A stretch of DNA of 64,000 nt from Tianweitania sediminis (lineage in GTDB: Bacteria > Pseudomonadota > Alphaproteobacteria > Rhizobiales > Rhizobiaceae), in the NCBI RefSeq assembly GCF_017813335.1, contig NZ_JAGIYY010000011.1, forward strand, positions 78,526 through 142,525, given 5' to 3'. The notes beneath the pieces are model-generated. The model searched no databases and was not told the DNA's origin. It saw only the letters and a list, made by a program, of their open reading frames with translations. This document shows positions 50,480 to 58,719 of the stretch, piece by piece (within the stretch, counting starts at the first letter, position 1; every line of letters starts with the position of its first letter). The position numbers were made by a program, and so were the translations under genes.

Positions 50480-52678
50480 TTAGGCTGTTTGGCGAAGGTC
50501 GTGAGCCCGGTGCATGAGAGCGCTTATGTCCTTGGCGGGGACCGGCCTTGAGTAAAGGAAGCCCTGCAGATCATCGCACCCAATGGCTTGCAGATGATCT
50601 CCCTGTTCGGCCGTTTCCACGCCCTCTGCAGTGGTCTTCAAGCCGCGCGCCCTGGCGAGCTCAACGATGGCCTCAACGATGGCTTCGTCCCCGTTCGACC
50701 GACCAAACCCATTTATAAAACTGCGGTCGATCTTGATCCTATCGACTTCGAGCTTCTGTAGCCGGCCGAGCGAAGAGAAACCGGTACCAAAATCATCCAG
50801 AGCAACACGCACGCCCAATTCCCGCAGCGCCCTGAGATTTTGGTCGCATACGCCGCTGGCATCCGTCAGGGCGCTTTCGGTCAGCTCAAGCTCGAGTCGA
50901 TGCGGGTCGAAGCCGAATTCAAGTAGTCGTGCAGCGACCTTGACCGCGAATACGGGGTTGCGGAGTTCAATTGCGGAAACGTTGATCGCGATACACAGTT
51001 CGGGCCAGGCTCGGGCTGCTTCGCAGCTACTTCTCAGAACGAACTCGCCTATCGCCTCGATCATCCCTGTTTCTTCAGCAATGGGGATGAAAACATCGGG
51101 CGAGATCCACCCGTTGGTGGGATGACGCCACCGCAGCAAAGCTTCAACGCCGATGATCGTTTGCGTGGAAGCACGGAACAACGGTTGGAAGTAAACCTCA
51201 AGCTGATCAGTTCGCTGAAGCGCCAGCCGCAGGTCACGTTCAATGTCGCGGCGTACTTGGAGCATGGCGTCCATCTCAGAACCAAAGATCGCGTAGCGGC
51301 CGCGCCCTGCGTTCTTTGCATGGTAAAGCGCGATGTCAGCCTTCCGGCACAACTCAATGCGTTGTTCGCCGTCGATGGGAGCTACGGCGATCCCGATGGT
51401 AACACCAACGAAGACCTGATGATCGGAAACAAAGAAGGGCCGCCGCACCGCGTCGATGATCCGGTCCGACAAGGTCTGGAGGTTTTCAACTGTTGCCACG
51501 TTGGGGATGATGAGGGTGAACTCATCGCCTCCTAGCCGCGACAGGGTGTCAGAAGGCCGGATCAGTCCTTTCAGGCGAGCGGCGAACTCTCTAAGCACTG
51601 CATCTCCCGCGGGATGGCCGAGGGTATCATTGACTTGCTTGAAGTGGTCGAGATCAAGATACAGAACACCGAGCAGGTGACCATCACGACGCAAGCGCAA
51701 CGCGCGCTCAAGCTGATCATGGAAATGGACCCTGTTCGGCAGTTCCGTGAGCGAGTCGTGGAGCGCGAGGTGTTTCATCCGAGCGTCACGGTCAGCCAGC
51801 TTCCGCGACCGGAGGTCCAATAAGAACAGGAGCGCCAGGATCACCAAAAGGAGCAAAGTCATGATGGCGGCCGCCGCAGGAGCGACCTTGCGGACCACGG
51901 CCGCACCCGGCCGATATGGCTCCCACACAAAGTACCCAATGGTCTCGCCGGATGCTGCGGTGAGAGGAAGGCTCTTCAGTGTGCCAGTCGTGTTCTCTAC
52001 CCAATCAAACCGCATGTTGCTGAACAGGTAGTCCTGCTCAAGACGGTTGAGGAAGTCTCCATCGAGATACCTGACGGCGACGTGGACGTGTTCAGTGCCT
52101 GGCGTCTGCTCAATTTCACCTGTATCCGAAACAATAGGTTTCGCGCTTACTACCGCAGGGTGGCCGTCGATCACACCTATATCCGCAGCACCTTGGCTTA
52201 ACATGCGATCGGACATCGAAGTCTCGTCGCCGTCACGTCTTTGTTGCCGCACGCTTTGAACAAGCGGCTCTGCTACCGCCTCGACGGCGCGGTATGGCTC
52301 ATTCCCGGGTGACGTAGAGAATTGATAGATGGGCTCATCGATGGGGTTGAGCACATAGGCGCCATCATGCCCAAAATAAGTGTGCATCCAACTTCCGAGA
52401 TTGTAATCGATCCACTCGGCTGCGTCCTCTTTCTCGACTGCCCGAACGGCGTCGTCCCAGACGGTGACACTTTCCTGATTGTGGGCGATTGTCTCCCGGA
52501 GATTTGCAATAACCAGCGTGACGAGTGCCGCCTGACGCTCCAACGCGACATCATCGGCCTCTCGCCCCGCCCAAACCAACAAGCCACCCACAAAGACTGT
52601 AAGCGCGCCCACACCGAGGAGCGTTGGGAGCACAACTCTTGTAAGGAAACGACCGGAGCGAGCATGGGAGAAAAGCAT
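50480..52678 (-). CDS. CHASE4-GGDEF-EAL membrane protein
   Basis: 732-residue c-di-GMP enzyme. A first membrane helix (about 15-37) and a second (264-288) flank a periplasmic CHASE4-like sensor. The GGDEF domain has LGGDEFTLIIP at 382-392 with an inhibitory RxxD site (RPSD 374-377) exactly five residues before it. The EAL domain opens with EALLRW at 512 and keeps ELTESAL, DDFGTGFSSL, KIDRSF and EGVET. All catalytic motifs are present, so both synthesis and breakdown of c-di-GMP are possible. Stands alone between two long gaps. Confidence 0.93.
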   Translation of the reverse strand: MLFSHARSGRFLTRVVLPTLLGVGALTVFVGGLLVWAGREADDVALERQAALVTLVIANLRETIAHNQESVTVWDDAVRAVEKEDAAEWIDYNLGSWMHTYFGHDGAYVLNPIDEPIYQFSTSPGNEPYRAVEAVAEPLVQSVRQQRRDGDETSMSDRMLSQGAADIGVIDGHPAVVSAKPIVSDTGEIEQTPGTEHVHVAVRYLDGDFLNRLEQDYLFSNMRFDWVENTTGTLKSLPLTAASGETIGYFVWEPYRPGAAVVRKVAPAAAAIMTLLLLVILALLFLLDLRSRKLADRDARMKHLALHDSLTELPNRVHFHDQLERALRLRRDGHLLGVLYLDLDHFKQVNDTLGHPAGDAVLREFAARLKGLIRPSDTLSRLGGDEFTLIIPNVATVENLQTLSDRIIDAVRRPFFVSDHQVFVGVTIGIAVAPIDGEQRIELCRKADIALYHAKNAGRGRYAIFGSEMDAMLQVRRDIERDLRLALQRTDQLEVYFQPLFRASTQTIIGVEALLRWRHPTNGWISPDVFIPIAEETGMIEAIGEFVLRSSCEAARAWPELCIAINVSAIELRNPVFAVKVAARLLEFGFDPHRLELELTESALTDASGVCDQNLRALRELGVRVALDDFGTGFSSLGRLQKLEVDRIKIDRSFINGFGRSNGDEAIVEAIVELARARGLKTTAEGVETAEQGDHLQAIGCDDLQGFLYSRPVPAKDISALMHRAHDLRQTA

Positions 52679-53198
52679 CGGGGGATCACCGCTGACAGCC
52701 GCTTACCCTGACGTGAGCTCATTAAAAGTGCTTAAACAGGAAAGTATAAAACCTCATTCTGGGCTATAGCGCATTGAGGTTTCCCGTTTGAACTCGCACC
52801 TCTGCAACGTCTCGGAGACGTAGGCCGTCCAAAAGTCATGATGCACCGGGTAGTGCGGAAGCTAAGCACGAGGCCCAGCGTAGCGGAAGGGCATCGGACA
52901 AAGCGAACTGATGTCCACTACCACAGAGCGAGCAACCTCAATCCACTTCCGGCCTAGCCATGCGACAACCCTGGAACTCTGATGAGATGGCTTGACTACA
53001 ATGCTAACCAGGCGCCAGCATCTCCCCGCGAGCGAGACGTCGTGACAAGCGGACCGGGAAGAAGGATGATCTGAGGCGGGAGCGGCATCTCCGTTACCTC
53101 CCCGGCAGGCGAAAAGTGGACGGCAGAGGAAAAGGAAACCCACCTCACGGCTGATGGCCTCGGCCTAAATGTTAACTGATGCAGCGCCATTTCAGGTA
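52679..53198. other. Gap upstream of the CHASE4-GGDEF-EAL gene, no gene recognised
   Basis: About 520 bases. Several short frames on the minus strand overlap here but none has a convincing start, composition or family. An A/T-rich stretch at 52730-52760 (gaaagtataaaacc) may belong to the GGDEF gene promoter. Confidence 0.4.
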
Positions 53199-53345
53199 AT
53201 GAAGAAGAACCAGCATTTCGGCGTGAAAAGCTACAAGCGAACAGATCCGGCACCGCCGCGGAGCAGCCGCCTCCCAAGATTCGTTACTATCGTTTCGCTG
53301 GCATTGGTGCTCGGCTTTATTGCGCTTTTGTTCCTCCGGCTTTGA
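53199..53345 (+). CDS. Possible small tail-anchored membrane protein
   Basis: 48 residues: a basic soluble part (MKKNQHFGVKSYKRTDP, then PPRSSRLPRF) and one hydrophobic helix VTIVSLALVLGFIALLFL that runs to two residues before the end. The layout is a classic tail anchor. The ribosome site is weak (cagg), and no family is known to me. Included because charge and hydrophobicity are ordered as in a real membrane protein. Confidence 0.35.
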   Translation: MKKNQHFGVKSYKRTDPAPPRSSRLPRFVTIVSLALVLGFIALLFLRL

Positions 53346-53516
53346 TTGGCGAACTGACACTGCCTCGGCTTTGCGATCGTCAGGGGTCACCTGCCTCAAC
53401 TCGCTAACGTCTCGTTGGAGCGCCACCATGAGTGACCGCTGTTGCTCGCTAGGACTTAGGTCTGACGAAACATTAGGAACAGCTGAAAGTTTGTGTCACG
53501 TAAAGGGGAGACACCA

Positions 53517-53759
53517 ATGCAAAAGCTGCTACTCGTTCTGGGCACTACCTGCCTTATCACCTTCGCTGCACCGGCGCTGGTTCAGTCGCAGACCACACCC
53601 GTGGAGACTACCCCGGCTGAAACCACCACCACCGCAGTGCAGGCTGACGATGATGACGGGTTCGATCTTGGCTGGCTCGGCCTCCTGGGCTTGATCGGTC
53701 TGGCTGGTTTGAGGGGCCGCCGCGACGATCGCCACCACGTGGGCACCACCACCCGATAA
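53517..53759 (+). CDS. WGxxGxxG-type short secreted/anchored protein
   Basis: 80 residues. Signal peptide MQKLLLVLGTTCLITFAAPALVQSQ, a Thr/Pro/Glu-rich linker (TTPVETTPAETTTTA), an acidic DDDDGFD, then the hydrophobic glycine-rich GWLGLLGLIGLAGLRGRRD that ends in Arg/Asp/His. This order is that of the WGxxGxxG family, which resembles sortase-like or exosortase-like sorting tails. AAAGGGGAG precedes the ATG at 53517. Monocistronic with a strong terminator. Confidence 0.75.
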   Translation: MQKLLLVLGTTCLITFAAPALVQSQTTPVETTPAETTTTAVQADDDDGFDLGWLGLLGLIGLAGLRGRRDDRHHVGTTTR

Positions 53760-53821
53760 CAGCCAGCTGTTTGGCCGGCGGCTGACGCAACCTTCCCTTT
53801 CCGGCAGCTTCCAGCCTACAG

Positions 53822-53851
53822 AACCCGTTCCAGCTTCGGCTGGAGCGGGTT
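53822..53851 (+). terminator. Strong terminator with TTCG tetraloop
   Basis: AACCCGTTCCAGC and GCTGGAGCGGGTT form a 13-pair stem (one T-G) closed by a TTCG loop; TCTCTTGT follows. It lies 62 bases after the WGxxGxxG protein gene. Confidence 0.82.
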
Positions 53852-53916
53852 TCTCTTGTCGCCGGTTCGCCTTCCGCCAACCCAAAGGTCAGCCGCGGCT
53901 GCGGTGCTCGAGAAGG

Positions 53917-54174
53917 TTAGGTCGGACGGAAGATGATCGAGCCCGACGGCACATCTGCGTTGAACCGAAGCGTGAAAAGCAGACGGTGAGACTCATCAGT
54001 CACCGCCATCTGCCAAGAGCTAGCCAAGTCGAAGATCAAATGATCAGCGTCGCGCAAGATGCTGCCGGCAGATCGCAGCGCTTCAGCTTGCGCTGCTTTC
54101 AGACTAGGAAGGTCATGGCCTTCGTGATCGGGCAGGTGCGCGCCGTCATCGATGTGGAAAAAGTAGCGGGGCAT
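53917..54174 (-). CDS. DUF6894 family protein
   Basis: 85 residues beginning MPRYFFHIDDGAHLPDHEGHDLPSLKAAQAEALRSAGSIL, which is the Rhizobiales DUF6894 pattern (PRYFFH, D-x-EG-x-DLP, A-x-x-EA), and ending with strands MAVTDESHRLLFTLRF. Members occur in many copies in Methylobacterium and Bradyrhizobium and have no known function. A short cytoplasmic protein; no operon partner. Confidence 0.85.
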   Translation of the reverse strand: MPRYFFHIDDGAHLPDHEGHDLPSLKAAQAEALRSAGSILRDADHLIFDLASSWQMAVTDESHRLLFTLRFNADVPSGSIIFRPT

Positions 54175-54471
54175 GTGACTGCTCTATGTGGAGGCGGGAG
54201 CACGTCCTGTCTCTCGGTCACCTTACGCCATTGAAGTGCGGTGATACTGTTGAACCTGTTCAGCCGGCTGTTGTTCCAAAGGTTCGTCTGGCGAAGCTGC
54301 CGCCATCACCCAGCAGGCGGAGAGCCTGCGGCAGAAACTGATCGCAAGCGAGATGGGTATCGGCAGTTTGTGCATGCCGCAAAGACGCTTCAGTGAGCAG
54401 CAAGTTTCACCACGGTGCTCTGCGAAGATGTCGCGGAGGTTGGTGCTCCTCGGCGACGCTCTAGACCAGCG

Positions 54472-54640
54472 GCCCCAGAGCGCCAAGGATAAGGCATTGG
54501 CTCTGCTCTCGGAGAGGAATAGGGCCGGTGCGGGATAGTCGGGGAAGATCTTGCCGGGTCGCAGATTGCCGACATCAGCGCGCAAGGCCCGGGTAAACTC
54601 AAGGATAGCCTGCTTGCCCTTTGGTGACGAGGTTGCACAC
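54472..54640 (-). pseudogene. N-terminal remnant of an SRAP/HMCES-type DNA-protein crosslink enzyme
   Basis: A GTG at 54640 opens V(M)-C-N-L-V-T-K-G-Q, the start of SRAP proteins, whose Cys2 forms the crosslink with abasic DNA. After one frameshift it goes on AILEFTRALRADVGNLRPGKIFPDYPAP and ALSLALWG, again SRAP-like. Beyond about 54472 no frame resembles the family, so the central and C-terminal parts are lost or scrambled. Recognised by pattern only. Confidence 0.6.
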
Positions 54641-54689
54641 AGGCCTGCCCTATTCCCTGTTCGTATCGGTGTCAGGGTATCACCTGACC

Positions 54690-55088
54690 TACAGTGCCCC
54701 ATGTGATCGACATGATTTCTTGATCTGCAATGAGGAATAGCAGCAGAGCTTGCAAGCCTGTAACGCCGCCAGATGAAGCCGTTCTCCGAAATAGACCATG
54801 AAGCTTTGAGGACATGTCCGCCTCCGGTATTTTCGTATTGCGTCACGGAGAACTCAACCCGTTTAAAGGTTGCCTGAATGGTTTTTCGGTCGAGGTGGCG
54901 GCCGATCTTCTCCAGACAGAAGAGGACGCGGTCCTTTCTTCCCTCAAGAAGCCAGGGGACGAGACGGACACTCCCTCCCGCTCCATGCAGTAGGTTGTTC
55001 TAAAAGGGTCGTAAGGCTGGGCGGGAACTTGGCTAACTGAAAGTGCCAGCACCACAGGGATCAGAAGAATAGTTGCTCTTCGGCGCAT
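54690..55088 (-). pseudogene. Possible frameshifted small secreted protein
   Basis: An ATG at 55088 opens a signal-like peptide MRRRATILLIPVVLALSVSQVPAQ followed by PYDPFRTTYCMERE. In the next frame, without a start of its own, follow VRLVPWLLEGRKDRVLFCLEKIGRHLDRKTI and SWSISENGFIWRRYRLASS, which look coding by composition. One base change near 54975 would join them. No family is recognised, and the end is uncertain. Confidence 0.3.
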
Positions 55089-55149
55089 CAACTCACCCGA
55101 ATTCCTTAGAGGACCTCGCCATCTAAGGACCATGACCTAGACTTACTGT

Positions 55150-56034
55150 ATGGTTCAGTACGTGTCGCGGCCGGGCCGTCTTGAGTTCATTGCCCCGCAA
55201 CTGCCTTCCCTGGTGGCAAAGCCACCCGATGGAGCCGAGTGGATTCACCACACCAGATCAAGTATGAGGCTACCGCACGCAGCTGATCATCCAGGACGGT
55301 GCTTGCCGTACCTTTACCCGCAACGGCCACGACTGGTCGGCCAAGTGCCGCCGGATCTGTGCTGAAGCGCTGCAGCTTGGCGCACAGAGCGCCGTCCTCT
55401 ACGGTGAGGTGATCATCTTGGGAGAGAAGGGGCACCCGGACTTCAAGGCGCTACGCCATGCCATTGTGGCGGCTCAGGAAAGCTTGGTGTTCGTAGCCTT
55501 CGATCTGCTCCACCTCAACGGCCATGACCTGCGCCGCATGCACTTGGCGGAGCGACGAGCTATCCTAGCCGACCTGGTGCCGGACGACGGCGCAATTCCA
55601 GTTCAGCCGGAGCCACGAAGGCGATGCCGCGGCCCTCGACCGCATGGGCCCGGGAGGCATGGTGTCCAAGCGCTGACAGCCCCTATCGGTCCGACCCTTC
55701 CAAAGCCTGGCTGAAGATGAAGTGCTTCGACGAGGCGGAATTTGAAATCAGGGGCTGATGAGAAAGCCCGGGCAGGCCACGCAGGCAATCCTTGTCGATC
55801 AGGAGAGGCGCTATGTCGGCAAGGCCGCGGTGACGTTCAACCTCGCCATGCGCGAGCGGCTATGGGAGCGGGTGAAGGCGCGGCCGGGCGCGATGCCGGA
55901 AGGCTTGCCGAAGGACGTGCAGCGCGAGAAGGCGGACTGGCTCCAGCCCGACCTCCCTCGGCCGCGTGAAGTTCCTAAAGGGCGAGGAGCAGTTGCGTCA
56001 TGCGACGCTGAGCGAGGTCCGCGAGGGGTACTAA
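55150..56034 (+). pseudogene. Decayed ATP-dependent DNA ligase (LigD ligase-domain type)
   Basis: Successive frames give, in order, GRLEFIAPQLPSLVAKPPDGAEWIH, a KYE-G segment at the AMP-lysine motif with a base missing, RTQLIIQDGACRTFTRNGHDWSAKC, VLYGEVIILGEKGHPDFKALRHAI, VAFDLLHLNGHDLRRM, FQFSRSHEGDAAALDRM, SPYRSDPSKAWLKMKCF, VDQERRYVGKAAVTFN and a C-terminal RVKFLKGEEQLRHATLSEVREGY. The whole ligase core and OB-fold are present, but at least five frameshifts separate the pieces. KxDG has become KYEG. It cannot be expressed as one protein. Confidence 0.9.
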
Positions 56035-56073
56035 GCGGCTGACAAGCCCGCGACCAAGCGAATCCGCTCAGCA

Positions 56074-56370
56074 TCATCTGCGTTCCACGAAACGCTGAAG
56101 CCGCGCTATGATGACAACGCTCTCCCGCATCCTCTCGGCGACCTCTTTCGTATTGGCGTTTGAGATCACCCGCGCCAGTCCCTGAAGTTCGAAGACGATA
56201 TCCCCAAAGGCATCGTCGTCTGCAGCACAATCTGAAAGTATGAGCTGCGCCCGCAGATCTTCGATGGTTTCTGCGGCTTTTCTCAGAAGCCGAGCCTTCT
56301 CTTGGAAGGGCAGCCTCTCAATCCGGTCAGCCGCTTTGATCAGTTCGTTGATGAGGCTTACAGTCGCCAT
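56074..56370 (-). CDS. Helical protein of unknown function
   Basis: 98 residues, predicted all-helical: LINELIKAADRIERLPFQEKARLLRKAAETIEDLRAQLIL, an acidic turn (CAADDDAFGDIV), then LQGLARVISNANTKEVAERMRESVVIIARLQRFVERR. Composition and hydrophobic spacing look like a real coiled-coil protein. No domain recognised. It converges on the ligase remnant. Confidence 0.5.
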   Translation of the reverse strand: MATVSLINELIKAADRIERLPFQEKARLLRKAAETIEDLRAQLILSDCAADDDAFGDIVFELQGLARVISNANTKEVAERMRESVVIIARLQRFVERR

Positions 56371-56457
56371 AGCAGTCGCCGGTACAGCGTGGTGTGCTGC
56401 ACAAGGAGGACGGTGTCAGGAGAAACAATGCAGCTTTGGCGATCTCCTCAGGGACGC

Positions 56458-56676
56458 TCAAGAGCCAGCGTGGCCCACCTTTGTGACCTGACCAGTTCGC
56501 CGCCGTTTGACGCGCTTCCCAGCCAGGCCTCTCGCCTCTTTATAGGCCATGTCTAGAAGCAGGCTCGTGAACCTCAACTCTTCGTCTTTTTCAGTCAGGC
56601 TCAGTATCCCGCTGATGTAGTCAGCGATGTATTCTGCTTTGTCAGAAGTGCTAGTGAACCCGTGGATGGCGGTCAT
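56458..56676 (-). CDS. Small protein of unknown function
   Basis: 72 residues from the ATG at 56676, before which GAGAGG stands. SDKAEYIADYISGILSLTEKDEELRFTSLLLDMAYKEARGLAGK is a plausible two-helix segment, followed by a basic tail. No family recognised. It lies 87 bases upstream of the preceding helical-protein gene on the same strand, so the two may be cotranscribed. Confidence 0.45.
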   Translation of the reverse strand: MTAIHGFTSTSDKAEYIADYISGILSLTEKDEELRFTSLLLDMAYKEARGLAGKRVKRRRTGQVTKVGHAGS

Positions 56677-56924
56677 ATCAGCCTCTCGCCATGTTGATGG
56701 TTGGGTAGATTGCTCCTCAGATGATGCCTTGGAGGTCAGATGCCTCAAGCGTAGATGATGAGGCGGGCATTGCTGCAGAAGCAAGCTCTAATGGACAACT
56801 GGCGGGGGCCTAAGGCTTCAGTCCGCTGCCATGTACGACCAAAGGCCGCCGGAGGTTGGTACCTTCGTCGCACGGGCGAGCGGGAACTTGCCGACTCAGG
56901 ATTATGTTCCTAGCTCGTTCCGCT

Positions 56925-57380
56925 ATGACGCGAGCGATCGACACCCTCGGCAAAGCCGTCAGACATGCCATGCTCGTGCGCGTCCAGTGTAGCCGGCGCC
57001 AGTCAGACCACTACTATCGCAGTGCAGGCCTGCTTCAACTCTATAGCGCCGGCCGCGACCCCTTGAGCCTGCCGTTTCAATGCGACCGCTGCAGCCCGCC
57101 AGCGCAGAAGGTCACGTTGCTGGAGACGCGGTTCTTGGACCCCTCTACAACGGTACTCAAACTCGAAGGCAAGGGGCGGCAGCGGCAATGGATGCCCGGG
57201 CGCCTCGGGCCGCGATGCCTGGATGAATTACGAAACGTTGATCGTATCCTGCGGCCGCAGGACAAGGATAACGCGGAGCAGAGGCTGATGCTTCTTATCC
57301 GCGAGGAAGTTGAGACGCTAAGCGGAGATCCTAGGCGCATGGCCGGGCTTGCGTCCATTCTAGGGAGAACTGCCGGATGA
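56925..57380 (+). CDS. Rhizobial protein with a damaged zinc-ribbon-like pattern
   Basis: 151 residues from ATG 56925. AIDTLGKAVRHAMLVRVQCSRRQSDHYYRSAGLLQLY and LSLPFQCDRC resemble small Rhizobiales proteins that carry two CxxC pairs. Here the first pair reads C-S-R-R, the second (CDRC) is intact, so the ribbon may be broken. The rest (VTLLETRFLDPSTTVLKLEGKGRQRQWMPGRLGP) is unfamiliar. The open frame upstream to 56856 lacks coding character. Confidence 0.45.
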   Translation: MTRAIDTLGKAVRHAMLVRVQCSRRQSDHYYRSAGLLQLYSAGRDPLSLPFQCDRCSPPAQKVTLLETRFLDPSTTVLKLEGKGRQRQWMPGRLGPRCLDELRNVDRILRPQDKDNAEQRLMLLIREEVETLSGDPRRMAGLASILGRTAG

Positions 57381-57532
57381 AGAAGCTGGCGTTCGCCACA
57401 CTGGCTACCTTGTGCCGGTCCTTTCCACCCCGTGCCTTCAAAGCTGAAATCACCGCCGCGCTTCTGCGGCGGATAGTGACACACTGGATCCGCGGCGAGC
57501 AGCTGCGGGTGGCGACTCCACATGTAGAGTGA
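57377..57532 (+). CDS. Small ORF coupled to the preceding gene
   Basis: 51 residues beginning MKKLAFATLATLCRSFPPRAFKAE and ending RGEQLRVATPHVE. Its ATG overlaps the preceding stop (ATGA), the usual sign of coupling, and composition is balanced. No family or membrane segment is evident. Confidence 0.35.
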   Translation: MKKLAFATLATLCRSFPPRAFKAEITAALLRRIVTHWIRGEQLRVATPHVE

Positions 57533-57907
57533 TCTTCTTAGCCATGGCCGGCCGACAGACGTCTGCCGTGCAATGAAACTGACTGCCTCAAAATGGTCGT
57601 TCCCGAGCGTCGCATCGACCGTGCCCCGATGGATGATCCGTCAGCTTCAGGTCAGAAAAAGCTCCGCCAAGCTCAACCCGCCCCTTGAGCAAGTTGCGCG
57701 GTACATTTTCAGCGCAATAAACATTGAGTAATAACTACATCAAAAGTTAACTCTACAGCACACGCGCTCAACGACTTCTCTCGATAAAAGTTTCATTTCA
57801 TTAACAAAATATTAAACTGAAGCATCTTCGAACTAAATCGCGTTATCGATGTTTACGCCTGGTGCATCAATCGTGGTTCACACGCCAAATTAGGTTAGGA
57901 ACTTCTA
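57533..57907 (+). promoter_or_regulatory. AT-rich leader before the first glycine-rich gene
   Basis: No gene seen. From about 57700 the sequence becomes markedly AT-rich (for example tttcatttcattaac and aaaatattaaactg around 57790-57820) against the GC-rich genes behind it. A promoter with a long leader, or a binding region for nucleoid proteins, would fit. AGGAAC stands shortly before the start codon. Confidence 0.4.
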
Positions 57908-58645
57908 ATGATCATTAAGAAAATTGCTCTCGCGGGCATGTTGACGACTATGCTCGCAGCAGGCCACGGTTTGGCCTTGGCTCAAGACAACACCGGCGGA
58001 ACTGCCACTGGCGGCAGCGCGACCAGTGGTGACGCTTCATCCGGAGACGCTACCGGCGGTAACGCCTCCAGCAATAGTGGTCGTGGATCATCGACCGGCG
58101 GCGCTGCTGACACAGGCGACGCCACAAGCGGTGACGCAACGGGTGGCACTGCAGATAACAGCGGTCGCGGGTCGGCGACGGGTGGCGGCGCTACGAGCGG
58201 CGGCGCAACAAGCGGTGGTGCTACCGGAGGTGATGCCTCCAACGAAGGTCGCGGTAATGCTGTAGGCGGCGCCGGCACCAGCGGTGCTGCAACATCTGGC
58301 ACTGCCACAGGGGGAGCTGCAACCAACGAGGGCCGTGGAACGTCCACGGGCGGCGCTGCCACCAGCGGCGGGGCTACGAGCGGCACCGCCACAGGTGGCA
58401 CTGCTGATAACTCAGGTCGCGGCTCCGCGAATGGCGGTGCTGCAACGAGCGGCACTGCTGGTTCCGGTATGGCGGCGGGTGGTGCTGCAACCTCCGAAGC
58501 CCGCGGCGACGCTGAGGGTGGCGAAGGTAACACCGGCGAAGCGATGAGCGGCGCAGCGACGGGCGGCAATGCCATGCAGGACCGGCGGAACGACGATGAA
58601 GCCCCGGTCTCCACGGAGCTGCTGCCCACCGAAACTAACCAGTAA
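57908..58645 (+). CDS. Secreted Gly/Ala/Ser/Thr protein made of 28-residue repeats (first copy)
   Basis: 245 residues. A signal peptide (about 1-26, ending GLALAQ) is followed by six 28-29-residue repeats and a seventh degenerate one (residues 34-230), then an acidic tail EAPVSTELLPTETNQ. The repeat consensus is TGG-x-ATSG-x-ATSG-x-ATGG-x-A-x-N-x-GRG-x-A. Within each unit Ala and Gly recur every five residues, which suggests a regular stacked fold. No Cys and no aromatic residues in the mature part. Likely exported by Sec; no anchor visible. No known family is recognised. A paralogue follows after 74 bases. Confidence 0.8.
   Translation: MIIKKIALAGMLTTMLAAGHGLALAQDNTGGTATGGSATSGDASSGDATGGNASSNSGRGSSTGGAADTGDATSGDATGGTADNSGRGSATGGGATSGGATSGGATGGDASNEGRGNAVGGAGTSGAATSGTATGGAATNEGRGTSTGGAATSGGATSGTATGGTADNSGRGSANGGAATSGTAGSGMAAGGAATSEARGDAEGGEGNTGEAMSGAATGGNAMQDRRNDDEAPVSTELLPTETNQ
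58007..58597 (+). repeat. Tandem 84-base coding repeats (7 units)
   Basis: Seven units of 84-87 bases encode the 28-residue repeats of the first glycine-rich protein. The units differ in many third positions, so they are old or selected for protein sequence rather than recently copied. Each ends with the codons for a Gly-Arg-Gly group, except the last two units. Confidence 0.85.
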
Positions 58646-58664
58646 CGAGTAACGAGGCGCCAGC

Positions 58665-58696
58665 CGGCCCGCCGCTCCGACGTGAGCGACGGGCCG
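58665..58696 (+). other. Stem-loop between the two glycine-rich genes
   Basis: CGGCCCG and CGGGCCG form a seven-pair stem with an 18-base loop in the 74-base gap between the two genes. Without a T-run it may tune the ratio of the two products by partial termination or RNA processing. Confidence 0.4.
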
Positions 58697-58719
58697 CCTG
58701 CAAGCCGAAAGGATCAACC

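Noticed and set aside
53474..53505. EcfG-type promoter (GGAAC ... CGTx) before the WGxxGxxG gene
   Set aside because: The distance between the boxes is 18 bases and the second box is CGTA, so it does not fit the usual GGAAC-N16/17-CGTT well enough.
54223..54846. 207-codon minus-strand frame taken as one gene
   Set aside because: Its parts belong to two different remnants (a secreted-protein tail and an SRAP start), and the last third has no coding character.
57982..58629. Proline-rich minus-strand frame opposite the first glycine-rich gene
   Set aside because: Gly and Ala codons read backwards give Pro and Ala; the plus strand has a signal peptide, ribosome site and paralogue.
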